Shown here: piece after piece, positions 24,842-34,547 of the stretch
How positions within the stretch are numbered: the first letter of the stretch is position 1
How the letters are laid out: each line of letters starts with the position of its first letter
From: Candidatus Binatia bacterium
Lineage (GTDB): Bacteria > Desulfobacterota > Binatia > UBA12015
DNA: 64,000 nucleotides
Assembly: GCA_029243485.1 (NCBI GenBank)
Contig: JAQWRY010000075.1
Location: forward strand, 62,001-126,000
Reading direction: 5' to 3'
The notes under the pieces: model-generated
Databases searched by the model: none
The model's input: the letters and a program-made list of their open reading frames with translations, nothing else
What the model was told of the DNA's origin: nothing
Program-made: the position numbers and the translations under genes

Positions 24842-26275
24842 GTGCCGAACTACTCCATCGACGACCTCGAGGGCTGGGACGAACGGATCCGTGAGAAGGT
24901 GGAGGAGTTCGGGCTCGACCCCTACCCGCAGGAATTCGAGATCTGCGACCACAACGACATGCTCGGCTACATGACGTATTCGGGTATGCCATCCCACTAT
25001 CCGCACTGGTCGTACGGCAAGAGCTTCGAGAAGACCAAGACCATGTATGACCATGGCGTCTCCGGCCTGCCCTACGAGATGGTCATCAACTCCAACCCGT
25101 CGCTCGGCTACCTCATGCGAGACAACACGCTGTGCCTACAGATCCTCACGATCGCGCATGTGTACGGCCACAACGACTTCTTCAAGAACAACTTCAACTT
25201 CACTGCAGTCACCCGTGCCGATTCGACACTCTCGATGTTCAAGGCGCACGCGCAGCGCGTGCGATCCTACGTCGAAGATCCGTCGATCGGGCCCGATGCG
25301 GTCGAGAGAATCCTCGACGCGGCGCACTCGCTCTCCATGCAGCTGCGACGAAACCGCGCGGTCAAACGCCTCTCCGAGGCAGAAGAGAAGCAGCGACTCT
25401 GGGAGGATGCCCAGCCGCAGCCGGACCCCTACCGCAGGATCCACCGAACGCCGGACTACGAGGCTCCGGACTTGCGGAAGACACCCGCCTCACCCGAGGA
25501 GGACGTGCTCGCGTTCATTCGCGACTACAACCCCTACCTGACCGAGTGGGAACGCGACCTTCTCACCATCGTCCATGAGGAAGCGTGTTACTTCCTGCCC
25601 CAGATCGAGACGAAGATCATGAACGAGGGCTGGGCCTCCTACTGGCACCGCGAGATTATGAACTCGTTGGATCTCCCGCAGGAGCTTCACCTGGAGTTCC
25701 TCGTGCGGCACAACCAGGTCGTCCGCCCGCACCCCGGGAGTCTCAACCCATACCACCTCGGCCTACGCGTCTGGGACGAGATCGAAGGACGAGAAGCGCC
25801 GTCACCGCCCGAGGAGCGTGAGGACGCAGGGCCACCGCCCGCCGGCGACCGCAGCGCCATGTTCGCGGTGCGCGAGGTCGATCGCGACGTGAGCTTTCTG
25901 CGACGATTCCTCAACGAGAAGGTGATGACCGATCTCGACTTGTTCGAGTACGAGAAGCAGGACGACAAGCTCGTCGTGAGCAAGGTTTCCAACGAGGATC
26001 ATTGGCGCGAGATCAAGGCGACCCTGCTGCGGGGCGTCGGCATGGGGAGCACGCCGATCATCCGAATCACAGATGCCGACTTTGGCGACCAACGCACGCT
26101 GTACCTCGTGCATGAACACGAGGGCCGCGACCTCGAACTCGGATACGCCGAAAAGACGCTCATGCACCTGCACGAACTCTGGGGCCGCGAGACCGCCCTC
26201 GAGACCTACGTCAACGAAAAGCGCACGATCCTGAAGTACGACGACGACGGCTTCAAGGCCGAGGCGGCTTCGTAG
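24842..26275 (+). CDS. spoVR: SpoVR family protein
   Basis: A 477-residue SpoVR/YcgB protein. It begins with a GTG; the conserved N-terminal block is YPQEFEICDHNDMLGYMTYSG, followed by MPSHYPHWSYGKSFE, GVSGLPYEMVINSNPSLGYL and HVYGHNDFFKNN, and the middle block EGWASYWHREIMN. Spaced histidines and acidic residues in these blocks are invariant in the family, though no enzymatic activity is agreed; the fold is reminiscent of a metal-binding one. It ends the prkA-yeaH-spoVR operon one base from the convergent moeA stop. Confidence 0.94.
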   Translation: MPNYSIDDLEGWDERIREKVEEFGLDPYPQEFEICDHNDMLGYMTYSGMPSHYPHWSYGKSFEKTKTMYDHGVSGLPYEMVINSNPSLGYLMRDNTLCLQILTIAHVYGHNDFFKNNFNFTAVTRADSTLSMFKAHAQRVRSYVEDPSIGPDAVERILDAAHSLSMQLRRNRAVKRLSEAEEKQRLWEDAQPQPDPYRRIHRTPDYEAPDLRKTPASPEEDVLAFIRDYNPYLTEWERDLLTIVHEEACYFLPQIETKIMNEGWASYWHREIMNSLDLPQELHLEFLVRHNQVVRPHPGSLNPYHLGLRVWDEIEGREAPSPPEEREDAGPPPAGDRSAMFAVREVDRDVSFLRRFLNEKVMTDLDLFEYEKQDDKLVVSKVSNEDHWREIKATLLRGVGMGSTPIIRITDADFGDQRTLYLVHEHEGRDLELGYAEKTLMHLHELWGRETALETYVNEKRTILKYDDDGFKAEAAS

Positions 26276-26276
26276 G

Positions 26277-27518
26277 TCAGTCGAACACGTGGGCCGCCGC
26301 CAGATCGATGCCCGAGCGAATCTGCAATGCAGTAGCTTGATCGCCGACGGCGAACGCGGCATGGCCGGGCGGGCTGATCAGAAGGCCGTCGGCGAGCGAG
26401 AGGGAACGCAGCACCCCTGAACTCTGCGAGCCCGTGCGGCGAGCGACGAGCCCTAGCCCCTCTGGACGAAGCGTGCACCGAACGAGTTCGGTGAGGTGAC
26501 CTGCCGTGCGCATCGCCTCACCCACCGTCACACGGACCGCCGGCGCGTAGACGTCCGGGCACCCTAGCGCCGCGCGAAGCGCCGGCGCGACGTACAGCGC
26601 GAAGCAAACCGTCGCGGATACTGGATTCCCGGGCAGGCCGAAGTAGAGGCACCCCTTCCCTGTGGCGAACGTGATCGGCTTGCCCGGCTTTTGCGCTACG
26701 CGCCAGAACCGCCGCTGCAGCCCGATCTCGTCCATCACATCCTTCACGTGGTCGAAGTCGCCAACGGAAACGCCTCCGGTCGAGAGCACCGCGTCGCAGC
26801 GCGAGGCCTCTTCGAGGGCCGCGTGCAGAGACGCGCGATCGTCCCGAATGATTCCGAGGCGCTCCGGCGTCCCACCGACCTCGCGGACCGCGGATGCGAG
26901 CGTGTAGGCGTTCGAGTCGTGGATCTGCCCGGGCCCGAGCGGCTCGCCGAGCGGCACCAGCTCGTCTCCGGTTCCAAGGATGGCGACCCGCGGGCGTTTC
27001 GACACCGAGACTTGCGCGCAGCCCATCGAGGCCAGGAGCCCGGCGTCTGCCGGCCGCAGAGCGCGGCCTCGCTGGAGCACGGTCTCACCGGAGCGGATGT
27101 CCTCCCCCGCCCCACGAACGAAGCGGCCGGCCGGGCAGGACGCGTTCAGCACGACGACCTCGCCTTCGGTCTGCGCCTCCTCGATCGGCACCACGGCGTC
27201 GACCCCGGCGGGGATCGGAGCCCCCGTCATGATGCGCACGGCCGTCCCACCCTCGACCACTCCCTCGAGCGGGCTCCCTGCCGCGATCGTCGCAACCACC
27301 CGAAGGCGCGCCGGGGCATCCTCCCTGGCATCCGCCAGGTCCTGCGAGTGGACGCCGAAGCCGTCCATCTGCGAGTTGGCGAAGCTCGGCACATCGGAGG
27401 GGGCCCGGACATCCTCCGCGAGGATTCGCCCGTCCGCCTCCGAAAGCGGGATCGACTCCGCTCCCAGGGGTCTCACCTCGGCCAAAACCAGTTCCAGAGC
27501 TTCGCGAATCGAGATCAT
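26277..27518 (-). CDS. moeA: Molybdopterin molybdenumtransferase
   Basis: A 413-residue MoeA, which inserts molybdate into molybdopterin-AMP. The ATG at 27518 gives MISIREALELVLAEVRPLG, the usual N-terminus; a GTG four codons earlier is also in frame. Motifs are DVPSFANSQMDGFGV (about residue 45), RIMTGAPIPAGVDAVVPIEEA, the MoCF-like GTGDELVPLGEPLGPGQIHDSNAYTL, STGGVSVGDFDHVKDVMDE and FGLPGNPVSATVCF near 290. It converges on spoVR and is divergent from the NtrB-like gene. Confidence 0.95.
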   Translation of the reverse strand: MISIREALELVLAEVRPLGAESIPLSEADGRILAEDVRAPSDVPSFANSQMDGFGVHSQDLADAREDAPARLRVVATIAAGSPLEGVVEGGTAVRIMTGAPIPAGVDAVVPIEEAQTEGEVVVLNASCPAGRFVRGAGEDIRSGETVLQRGRALRPADAGLLASMGCAQVSVSKRPRVAILGTGDELVPLGEPLGPGQIHDSNAYTLASAVREVGGTPERLGIIRDDRASLHAALEEASRCDAVLSTGGVSVGDFDHVKDVMDEIGLQRRFWRVAQKPGKPITFATGKGCLYFGLPGNPVSATVCFALYVAPALRAALGCPDVYAPAVRVTVGEAMRTAGHLTELVRCTLRPEGLGLVARRTGSQSSGVLRSLSLADGLLISPPGHAAFAVGDQATALQIRSGIDLAAAHVFD

Positions 27519-27550
27519 TGCCGGGTCCACTCATCCCAGGCGCGGCTTTG

Positions 27551-27565
27551 GGTCAAGTCCTTGCT
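27551..27565 (+). promoter_or_regulatory. Weak sigma54-like promoter before the NtrB-like gene
   Basis: GG at 27551-27552 and GC at 27563-27564 have the 12-base step expected for -24/-12 elements, in the context GGTCAAGTCCTTGCT, but the T before GG and other consensus positions are missing. It lies about 90 bases above the kinase start. Only a suggestion. Confidence 0.25.
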
Positions 27566-27657
27566 TAGGAGGGGCCTTCGAGCCGGCGGCAGCCGCTTTT
27601 GGCCGGTTTTGCATCGCTCGCTAAGAGGGCATCTGCTTAAATGTCGGGCATTTGCTC

Positions 27658-28767
27658 ATGAAGAAGGCAGTTTCAGATTTTCTCAAGCTCCAATGGCTCA
27701 ACGTTCTCGAAAGCATCGATGAGGCGATGATCGTGGTGGACCAGGGCGGAGCGGTGGAGTTCATGAACGAGGCGGCGGCGATCCTCACCGGACACTCCGC
27801 GAGCCTCGCGATCGGGACCGCTGCGTCCGGCCTCCTGCGCGAAAACCAATGGCTGGTCGACCTCCTGCAAAGCCATAGCGCGCCCACCGACAACGCCGTC
27901 CACATCGACGGAACCGTAGTCGACCGGCTCCATCACAAGGTACCCGTCCACGCCTCGGCAACGCTCCTGCGTCAGGAGGACGGCACCCGGGTCGGAACCC
28001 TCCTTACGCTGCAAGACCTGACGCACCAACGGGAACTCGAGGCCCGGGCCCGCGAGGTCGACCGGCTCGGTGAGCTGGAGACCCTCGTCGCGGGTCTCGC
28101 ACACGAGATCCGGAATCCGCTCTCCGGGATGCGGGGAGCGGCGCAGCTGCTCTCCGGCGAGCCGGGTGCCGGCGAGCGGGTTACGGAGTGCACGGCGATC
28201 ATGGTCGAAGAGATCGACCGACTGGAAGGACTCATGTCCCAGCTCTTGGAGCTCTCAGGCCCGCCACGCGCCCTGCAGGTTTCCGTAAACATCCACAAGC
28301 TCCTCGACCACGTGGTCACCATTGAAGCCGCGGGCGGGACTGACAAGGCGCGCTTCACCCGCCGGTTCGACCCCAGCCTTCCCCCCGTACTCGGCAACCC
28401 GGCACGGCTCACCCAGGTCCTTCTCAATCTCATCAGGAATGCCGGCGAAGCCACCGCGGCGTCAGGCAGCATCACGCTCACGACCCGGATGGAAACGACC
28501 TACCGCGTCGCGGGGGCCGGCCACCGCGGCCGGTTCCTCGCGATCGAAATCTCCGACGAGGGCCCCGGTATTTCCGAGGCCGACCTCGATCGGATCTTCT
28601 CACCGTTCTTCACGACCAAAAGCCGCGGGACCGGCCTCGGCCTCGCGATCAGCCAACGCATCGTCAGTGAACACGGCGGTGTCCTCCGAGCACGAAGCAC
28701 GGTGGGACACGGCGCAACGTTCACGTTGACGCTGCCGGTAGACCCAGGAACAAACCATGGAGAATAA
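27658..28767 (+). CDS. NtrB-like PAS sensor histidine kinase
   Basis: A 369-residue soluble kinase. A PAS domain occupies about residues 10-120 (NVLESIDEAMIVVDQGGAVEFMNEAA). The HisKA box is GLAHEIRNPLSGMRGAAQLL with its phospho-accepting histidine near 144, and the HATPase shows N-box LNLIRNAGEA, G1 DEGPGISEADLDRIFSPFFTTK and G2 GTGLGLAISQRIVSEHGG. I chose the ATG at 27658; a TTG two codons earlier is in frame, and no strong ribosome binding site is seen. No membrane segment. It overlaps the start of the NtrC-like gene by 11 bases, so the pair forms a two-component system. Nitrogen control is the family's usual role but not shown here. Confidence 0.9.
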   Translation: MKKAVSDFLKLQWLNVLESIDEAMIVVDQGGAVEFMNEAAAILTGHSASLAIGTAASGLLRENQWLVDLLQSHSAPTDNAVHIDGTVVDRLHHKVPVHASATLLRQEDGTRVGTLLTLQDLTHQRELEARAREVDRLGELETLVAGLAHEIRNPLSGMRGAAQLLSGEPGAGERVTECTAIMVEEIDRLEGLMSQLLELSGPPRALQVSVNIHKLLDHVVTIEAAGGTDKARFTRRFDPSLPPVLGNPARLTQVLLNLIRNAGEATAASGSITLTTRMETTYRVAGAGHRGRFLAIEISDEGPGISEADLDRIFSPFFTTKSRGTGLGLAISQRIVSEHGGVLRARSTVGHGATFTLTLPVDPGTNHGE

Positions 28768-30205
28768 GCAAACGGCCGACATCCTCGTCGCGGACGACGA
28801 GCGCTCCATCCGCTATGTGCTTCGCGAAGCGCTCGCGGCCGATGGGCACCGGATTCACGAGGCCAAGACCGGCGTGGAGGCACTCGCCCAACTAGAGAGC
28901 GGCAACGTCGACCTCGCGCTTCTCGACATCCGAATGCCCGAGATGAACGGGCTCGACGTGGTGACGAAGGCGCAGGAGCAAGGCTGTGCCACGACGCTCA
29001 TCGTAATGACCGCCCAAACGACGATGACCAACGCCGTCGAAGCAATGAAGCGCGGTGCGTACGACTACCTGACGAAGCCCTTCGATCTCGACGTCGTCCG
29101 CATGCTCGTCCAGCGCGCGCTCGAGACCCGCCAGCTCTCATCCCAGGTCGACGATCTACGCGGCGAACTGCGCAAGAAGTACGAAGTCGGCGTCGAGATC
29201 GTGGGGCGCTCGCCGGTGATGCAGGAGATCTACAAGCTCCTCGGACGCGTCGCCAAGAGCGACGCCACCGTCCTCATCCAGGGAGAGAGCGGGACCGGCA
29301 AGGAATTGATCGCGAAGGCCGTTCACTACCACTCCCCGCGTTGGGAGGGGCCGTTCGTTGCGATCAACTGCTCGGCCATCCCGCGGGAACTGCTTGAGAG
29401 TGAGCTCTTCGGCTACGAGCGTGGCGCGTTTACCGGCGCCTCCGAGCGCCGCGCCGGCAAGTTCGAGCAGGCCGGCGGCGGCACCCTCTTCCTAGACGAG
29501 ATCGGCGACATGCCGCTCGAACTCCAGTCCAAGCTCCTCCGCGTTCTTCAGGAGCGCGAGTTCCAGCGGGTCGGCGGGCGCGAAACGCTGCAGGCCGACA
29601 TGCGCGTCGTCGCGGCGACCAACCAAGAACTCGGCGGGGCCGTCCGAGACGGCAAGTTCCGCGAGGACCTCTTCTTCCGGCTGAACGTCGTGCCGATCAA
29701 TGTACCGCCCCTGCGCGACCGCGTCGGCGACATCCCCGAGCTGATCCGCTACTTCATCGAGAAAATCAATCGAGACCTGGGCACCGAAAAGACCGGCATC
29801 GCCCCCGATGCAGAGGCCGAGCTCTTGCAACACACCTGGCCCGGAAACGTCCGCGAATTGGAGAACGCGCTCGTCCGGGCGGCCGTCGTGTCGCCCGAAC
29901 GAACGCTGATGAGTAGTGACTTCACGCTCGCCGAAGCACGCCGGGCAAAGAGTACGATCGGCGGATCGCTCGAGGACACCGTGCGCGCCCGTACCGACTC
30001 CCAGTTCGAGTCGCTCGGCGACCGGGACCCCGTCGATCTCTACGCGAATCTGCTCGAGGAGTTCGAGCGCCCTCTGCTCCAGATCACGCTCGAGCGAACG
30101 GGCGGCAATCAGGTGCGCGCTGCGCAGATCCTCGGCATCAACCGCAACACGCTGCGCAAGAAGCTGGTCACTCTGGGCCTCAGTGCGCGGCCTCAGCAGC
30201 CTTGA
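28757..30205 (+). CDS. NtrC-family sigma54 response regulator
   Basis: A 482-residue protein with receiver (about 8-120, with [13 protein letters not shown] holding the phospho-aspartate), AAA+ sigma54-interaction domain (about 145-370: Walker [26 protein letters not shown] loop in [13 protein letters not shown], Walker [23 protein letters not shown]) and a C-terminal Fis-type helix-turn-helix ([22 protein letters not shown]). The GAFTGA loop is intact, so it should activate sigma54-RNA polymerase. It overlaps its cognate-looking kinase upstream and converges with the DinG gene, overlapping it by 26 bases. Targets are unknown. Confidence 0.93.
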   Translation: MENKQTADILVADDERSIRYVLREALAADGHRIHEAKTGVEALAQLESGNVDLALLDIRMPEMNGLDVVTKAQEQGCATTLIVMTAQTTMTNAVEAMKRGAYDYLTKPFDLDVVRMLVQRALETRQLSSQVDDLRGELRKKYEVGVEIVGRSPVMQEIYKLLGRVAKSDATVLIQGESGTGKELIAKAVHYHSPRWEGPFVAINCSAIPRELLESELFGYERGAFTGASERRAGKFEQAGGGTLFLDEIGDMPLELQSKLLRVLQEREFQRVGGRETLQADMRVVAATNQELGGAVRDGKFREDLFFRLNVVPINVPPLRDRVGDIPELIRYFIEKINRDLGTEKTGIAPDAEAELLQHTWPGNVRELENALVRAAVVSPERTLMSSDFTLAEARRAKSTIGGSLEDTVRARTDSQFESLGDRDPVDLYANLLEEFERPLLQITLERTGGNQVRAAQILGINRNTLRKKLVTLGLSARPQQP

Positions 30206-33056
30206 GGTCGAAGAACTGCTGCATCTCCTCGAGAATGACCTCGATGTCGTCGACCAGCACCCGCGGCGGCCCCGGAAGCGACGCGATGAAGTCCTCTACG
30301 TAGCGCTTGGACGGGTCGGCGCCGAGCACGACGACGAAACCACGGTCGGTCTCGCTCCGAACGAGCCGGCCGAACATCTGCTTGAACAGCACGACCGCCG
30401 GCTCCAGCGAGAGTGCCTTGAAGGCGTCCTCACCGGCGGCTCGTAAGCGATCCTGACGCCCCCGAAGAAGCGGGTCGTTGGGCTGCGGGAACGGAAACTT
30501 GTCGATCAAGACGCACGACAGTGCGTCCCCGGGAATGTCGACGCCCTGCCAGAGGCTCCGCGTGCCCAGGAGCACGGACCGGGGGTTGCCTAGAAAGCGG
30601 TCCACCAGAGCGGCGGCGCCGCCGCTCGGCGGCTGGACGAGAATCGAGATGTCGTCGTCCTTCAGTTCCTCCCGAAGTCGCCGCGCGACCTCGAAGAGCC
30701 GCCGACGACTCGTGAAGAGCGCCATCGTGCGGCCACCCAACATGCGAGCGACCGCAGCCGCGGCCGAGGCGCAATCGTCCTCGAAGCTGGAGTCGCGGTA
30801 GGTGCTGCCTCGGACCAATCCGAGAACAGCATGATTCTCGAAATCGAAGGGCGACGGCAGAACGAGCGAAGGCATCCGGCGGTCGCGGGGAATGCAGCCC
30901 CAGCCGAGCTTCTTCAACGTAGGTGCGGGATCGCCGCCGACGCCGAGCGTCGCAGAGAGCGCCACGAGAGTCTTCGGTGCCTCGAGGACGCGCGCGTGGA
31001 TCAACTCCGCGGCGTCGAGTGGCGTGACAGTGAGCGACCATTCGTGGGTCGAATCCCGCTTGCGGAATCCACGCGCAGCGTACACGTGATCTTCGCGGGA
31101 TTGGGCGAACAGATCTCCGAGGACACCCCCCGCGGCATTCTGGAAGAAACGACCCAGAGCGGCGGCCTCTCGATGGATCGCATCCTCCCGCGGATCATCG
31201 CTGCGCTCGTCCTCGTCCCGATCCGTATTCGAGGGTGCCACCTCCTCGATCAGGCCGCCGAGGCGCGCCACCTGGATGACCAATCTCTCCACCGCGACCG
31301 AGAGGTCCACCCACGGCCCTTCCGGCGGATGCAGAGACGAAGGCGGGACGGTGCTCTCCTGATCGCCGATCGCCGCCACCAGCCGTGCGCCGACGTCGTC
31401 CACCCAGATGTCGATTTGCTCGATCAGCTCATCGATCTCATCGAGGATATCGCGACGGCCGGCACGAACGGCAAGCACGCCGACAAGGCCGCGCTTCGGA
31501 TGCGTGCGAACACGGCGAAGCGCGCCGCGGATGTCGCGTGCCTGCAAATTCTCCGCGAACGCGCGGTCGCCCTCTCCGACCAGCTCGTGCGCTTCATCGA
31601 TGATCAGCCGATCGATCGCGCCGTACCGCCCCGGCCATGAGAGCAACAGCGAGTGGTTGATCGACACAACCCCGGCGTCGGCGAGGGCATCCACGCGCGA
31701 CAGATAGCCGCAGGCACCGCCCGGCTCACTGCGACACACGCGGATGTCACAGTCGCCGCTGCACGCGATTCGCTCGCGCACCGTGCGGAGCCCGGGGTCA
31801 CGTGTCGCGAGCCAGCCACCGAATGCTTGCAAGTCGCGGTTCGGGCAACGCGCGAAGTAGCTCACGAGGAAGAGCCGTGCCGATGAAGTGAGCTCTTCGA
31901 GCCCGACATCTGCGCGGCCCAGCGCAATGTCCCGCGCACGCGAGGGGCTGCCGTAATTCGCACGCCCCTTCATGACGACCGCGGGCAGAGGCGGAACCCC
32001 GAGTACCCGCGCAATCGCGGGGAGCTCTTCAGCGACGACCCGCTCCTGAAGTGTGCGGTTCGCGGAGGAAACGACCACGCGTTCGCCGGTCAGGGCGGCG
32101 TGAAGGAAGGCCACGAGCCCGTAGCCGAGTGTCTTGCCGATCCCGGTTCCGGCTTCGATGGCGAGGGCCTTCTCCTCGCGGAACGCCGTCGCGATCGCTT
32201 CGGTCAACTCGACCTGCCCCTCCCGGACCCGGTACCCCGGGATCTCTCGACCGAAGCGCTCCTGGTCCGACAACAGCGTCCCGAGGTCCTCCGCGTCGAT
32301 CGGCCGGAGCGCACTCGGGTCGAAGCGCTCGATCTCCTTTCGGCCGCGCGAAGCCGGTGGCCGGGTCCGACGCGCGGCCCGGCCCAGCGGCCCTAGATCA
32401 TCCGGCCCGCCGAGACCGAACAGAGCACTCCAGCCCCAGTCCTGCTCGACGACCGCGAGAACGTCAAGGAGCTCGTCGTGCTCCCCGTTCGCAATCTCCT
32501 CGTGAAGCTTCGCCATCACCGCGAGAGCGTCCGCCGCATCATGCAGCGCACGATGCCTCTCGATCCGTCCCAACAGCTGCCGATCGAGTGTCGCCAGGTC
32601 GTGCGCCTGGAGCTCCGGCCGCAGGATGCACGCCAGTTCCAGCGTATCGAGCCACGTCGCGGTTCCGGAGATCGTTCCGCTCAGGAACCCCCGCTCGAAC
32701 TCCACGTTGTGTGCGACGAGCGTCGAACCGCGAGCCCAGTCCTTGAATCGCGCTCCGACTTCGGCCCAGGAGGATTCCCCCGCAAGGTCCTCGCCCCCAA
32801 GACCCGTCAGCTCGCAGACCGCGTCCGGCAATGGCGTCTGTGGATCGACGAGACTGTGAAACGTCGAGGTCGCGCCACTCGGCGCGATCCGAATCGCACC
32901 GATCTCGATGATCTGTGCCGTATCCGGCTCGAGGCCCGTCGTCTCCAGATCGACGACCACGATAGCACCGAGTGCCGCGGCGAGCCCCCGCCGGGACGAC
33001 TCGACGGGCAAGCCGAGCTTCTCGGGAAACGGGGCGTCGGCAACTTCGATGGGCAT
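30180..33056 (-). CDS. dinG: DinG-family helicase with N-terminal exonuclease domain
   Basis: A 958-residue protein. Residues about 30-190 form a DEDD-type 3'-5' exonuclease (VVDLETTGLEPDTAQIIEIGA, later HNVEFERGFL and HRALHDAADALAV), like DNA polymerase III epsilon. Residues about 270-958 form an XPD/DinG helicase: Walker A EAGTGIGKTLGYG, four clustered cysteines CSGDCDIRVCRSEPGGACGYL that would hold an iron-sulfur cluster, the DEAH box IIDEAHEL and motif VI near DRGFVVVLGAD. The exonuclease fusion is better known from Firmicutes DinG; most Proteobacterial DinG lack it. ATG at 33056. Confidence 0.92.
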   Translation of the reverse strand: MPIEVADAPFPEKLGLPVESSRRGLAAALGAIVVVDLETTGLEPDTAQIIEIGAIRIAPSGATSTFHSLVDPQTPLPDAVCELTGLGGEDLAGESSWAEVGARFKDWARGSTLVAHNVEFERGFLSGTISGTATWLDTLELACILRPELQAHDLATLDRQLLGRIERHRALHDAADALAVMAKLHEEIANGEHDELLDVLAVVEQDWGWSALFGLGGPDDLGPLGRAARRTRPPASRGRKEIERFDPSALRPIDAEDLGTLLSDQERFGREIPGYRVREGQVELTEAIATAFREEKALAIEAGTGIGKTLGYGLVAFLHAALTGERVVVSSANRTLQERVVAEELPAIARVLGVPPLPAVVMKGRANYGSPSRARDIALGRADVGLEELTSSARLFLVSYFARCPNRDLQAFGGWLATRDPGLRTVRERIACSGDCDIRVCRSEPGGACGYLSRVDALADAGVVSINHSLLLSWPGRYGAIDRLIIDEAHELVGEGDRAFAENLQARDIRGALRRVRTHPKRGLVGVLAVRAGRRDILDEIDELIEQIDIWVDDVGARLVAAIGDQESTVPPSSLHPPEGPWVDLSVAVERLVIQVARLGGLIEEVAPSNTDRDEDERSDDPREDAIHREAAALGRFFQNAAGGVLGDLFAQSREDHVYAARGFRKRDSTHEWSLTVTPLDAAELIHARVLEAPKTLVALSATLGVGGDPAPTLKKLGWGCIPRDRRMPSLVLPSPFDFENHAVLGLVRGSTYRDSSFEDDCASAAAAVARMLGGRTMALFTSRRRLFEVARRLREELKDDDISILVQPPSGGAAALVDRFLGNPRSVLLGTRSLWQGVDIPGDALSCVLIDKFPFPQPNDPLLRGRQDRLRAAGEDAFKALSLEPAVVLFKQMFGRLVRSETDRGFVVVLGADPSKRYVEDFIASLPGPPRVLVDDIEVILEEMQQFFDLKAAEAAH

Positions 33057-33107
33057 TGAAGCTAGGCTTCCATAGACGACGACTGAATGCTCACCGCGTA
33101 AGCGGCA

Positions 33108-33614
33108 TCAGACGACAAGCCATCGCAGTGCGCCGACGACGATGCAGAACGACACCGCCACGAGCCACCCACGACGCGTGGCCGCCTCCATCGCAACCAC
33201 GAAGGTCGCCAGCATCCAGACCGTGATCCCAATCCCAAGTGCCGGCGGGTAGCCGATGATCGGCACGAGGAGATAGCCCACGCGAGGCACGTGGGCGGCT
33301 GCCAAAGGCCGAACGACCTCGCCGTAGCTCCGCGGCTCGCGAAGCACGAGCCGGCACAGCCCCCATACGAGGGCTGATTCGATCGCCAAAATCCCGAGAC
33401 TCAGCAGAATGCCGATCACGAGCGCCACCGGAAGAACGAGGCCCTCATCGGGCCCGATCACCGGTGCGCTGGCCGCACCAGCCAAGACCGCCACAGCGAC
33501 GCACAGCTTGGTCGCGTCCCTGCTCCGGGACACCGCGCGATAGGTGTTCGGGTTCAGACGCAGTGCCCCTCCGATGAGTTCGAAGAGAGCGCCCGGCCCG
33601 ACGTAGTTGTCCAT
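33108..33614 (-). CDS. Yip1-like integral membrane protein
   Basis: A 168-residue protein with four to five predicted membrane helices (DATKLCVAVAVLAGAASAP, LVLPVALVIGILLSLGILA, LVWGLCRLVL, YPPALGIGITVWMLATFVV, LVAVSFCIVVGALRWLVV). The arrangement resembles the Yip1/DUF-type small membrane family but no diagnostic motif confirms it. ATG at 33614. It lies between dinG and the OmpA lipoprotein on the same strand; function unknown. Confidence 0.62.
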   Translation of the reverse strand: MDNYVGPGALFELIGGALRLNPNTYRAVSRSRDATKLCVAVAVLAGAASAPVIGPDEGLVLPVALVIGILLSLGILAIESALVWGLCRLVLREPRSYGEVVRPLAAAHVPRVGYLLVPIIGYPPALGIGITVWMLATFVVAMEAATRRGWLVAVSFCIVVGALRWLVV

Positions 33615-33684
33615 CCCGTACCTGTATCGCGGGCGGTGAGCCGGGTAGCAACGCCAAATGGAAATCGGGGCGTTGCAGAATCAG

Positions 33685-33714
33685 CGGGCGGGGCGACCGT
33701 GGCCGCCCCGCCCG
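33685..33714 (-). terminator. Hairpin downstream of the OmpA-type lipoprotein
   Basis: Arms CGGGCGGGGCG (33685-33695) and their exact complement (33704-33714) enclose an 8-base loop just below the lipoprotein stop at 33731. There is no clear T-run, so it may be a stabilising hairpin rather than a strict intrinsic terminator. Confidence 0.5.
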
Positions 33715-33730
33715 TTGGAAGTACCGGTGT

Positions 33731-34369
33731 TCAGCTCTGCGGAACCAACTCGACGCGCCGGTTCTGCGCGCGACCTTCGTCGGTCTCGTTGGTCGCCACC
33801 GGATCGGCCTTGCCGAAGCCCCGTGTGGTGAGGCGACTCGCTGCGACGCCCTGGCTGACCAGGTAGTCCTTCACAGTCGCCGCACGGCGGTCCGATAGGC
33901 CGATGTTGTACTCGGCGCTACCCACACCATCGGTGTAGCCCTGAACCTCGACCTGAAGGTTCGAGTCCTCGTTCAGGATCTTCGCGGCCGCGGCCAGAAT
34001 GGGCTCGCCTTCGGGGCGCAGGCTCGCCTTGTCGAAGTCGAAGTGCACTCCCCGAAGAACGAGCTTGGTCTTCGTCGGCGGCGGCGCGGGAGGAGGAGGA
34101 GGAGGCTCTTCATCGAAGAGCACATGGCCGATCAAGGCACCGAGAATCGCACCGGTTGCGATGCCGATTCCGATTCCTGCGGCGCGGTCCGTGTCCTGCG
34201 CCGTGAAAGGCGGATTAACGTTGTTTACGATCGCGCCCCCGGCCGTGCCGAGAGCTGCCGCACCAACGATCGCGCCACCGATGGCGCCTTGTCCCCATTG
34301 CTTTTGGGGAGCACAAGCCATTGTGAACATGGCCAGGACGATCCCTGCGATCACCCTCCGATTCATCAC
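33731..34369 (-). CDS. OmpA-domain lipoprotein with glycine-zipper segment
   Basis: A 212-residue outer-membrane lipoprotein. Residues 1-19 are a signal ending in lipobox FTMAC. Residues about 28-85 are a glycine-zipper region (GAIGGAIVGAAALGTAGGAIV, then AAGIGIGIATGAILGALIG). A proline run (about 90-100) follows, and then the OmpA peptidoglycan-binding domain (VHFDFDKASLRPEGEPIL, VQGYTDGVGSAEYNIGLSDRRA, GFGKADPVATNETDEGRAQNRRVEL). It should tether the outer membrane to the cell wall. It has its own promoter upstream and a hairpin downstream, so it is likely monocistronic. Confidence 0.92.
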   Translation of the reverse strand: MMNRRVIAGIVLAMFTMACAPQKQWGQGAIGGAIVGAAALGTAGGAIVNNVNPPFTAQDTDRAAGIGIGIATGAILGALIGHVLFDEEPPPPPPAPPPTKTKLVLRGVHFDFDKASLRPEGEPILAAAAKILNEDSNLQVEVQGYTDGVGSAEYNIGLSDRRAATVKDYLVSQGVAASRLTTRGFGKADPVATNETDEGRAQNRRVELVPQS

Positions 34370-34476
34370 ACACCCTCCTCAGTTCCACGCGCATCCCCGT
34401 CCAGCAAAGGACCAGGGATCACGGACGCCACCCAAATCTAGTTCGGCGGCCCCCAGAGGGCCCCGAAAGTCCGGGG

Positions 34477-34504
34477 ATTATACCGCTTTCCAGGACGGAA
34501 TCAA
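34477..34504 (-). promoter_or_regulatory. Sigma70 promoter of the OmpA lipoprotein
   Basis: On the minus strand TTGATT (34504-34499) and a perfect TATAAT (34482-34477) are 16 bases apart. The -10 ends about 108 bases above the lipoprotein ATG at 34369. This is the best-matching sigma70 site I see in the window. Confidence 0.6.
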
Positions 34505-34547
34505 AGAAACACGCGCTCATAGAGGCCGAGCCGCGCCCCGATGGACT

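Noticed and set aside
21645-26275. PrkA-YeaH-SpoVR as a new defence system
   Set aside because: The three families are a known conserved stress operon; nothing in the context suggests defence.
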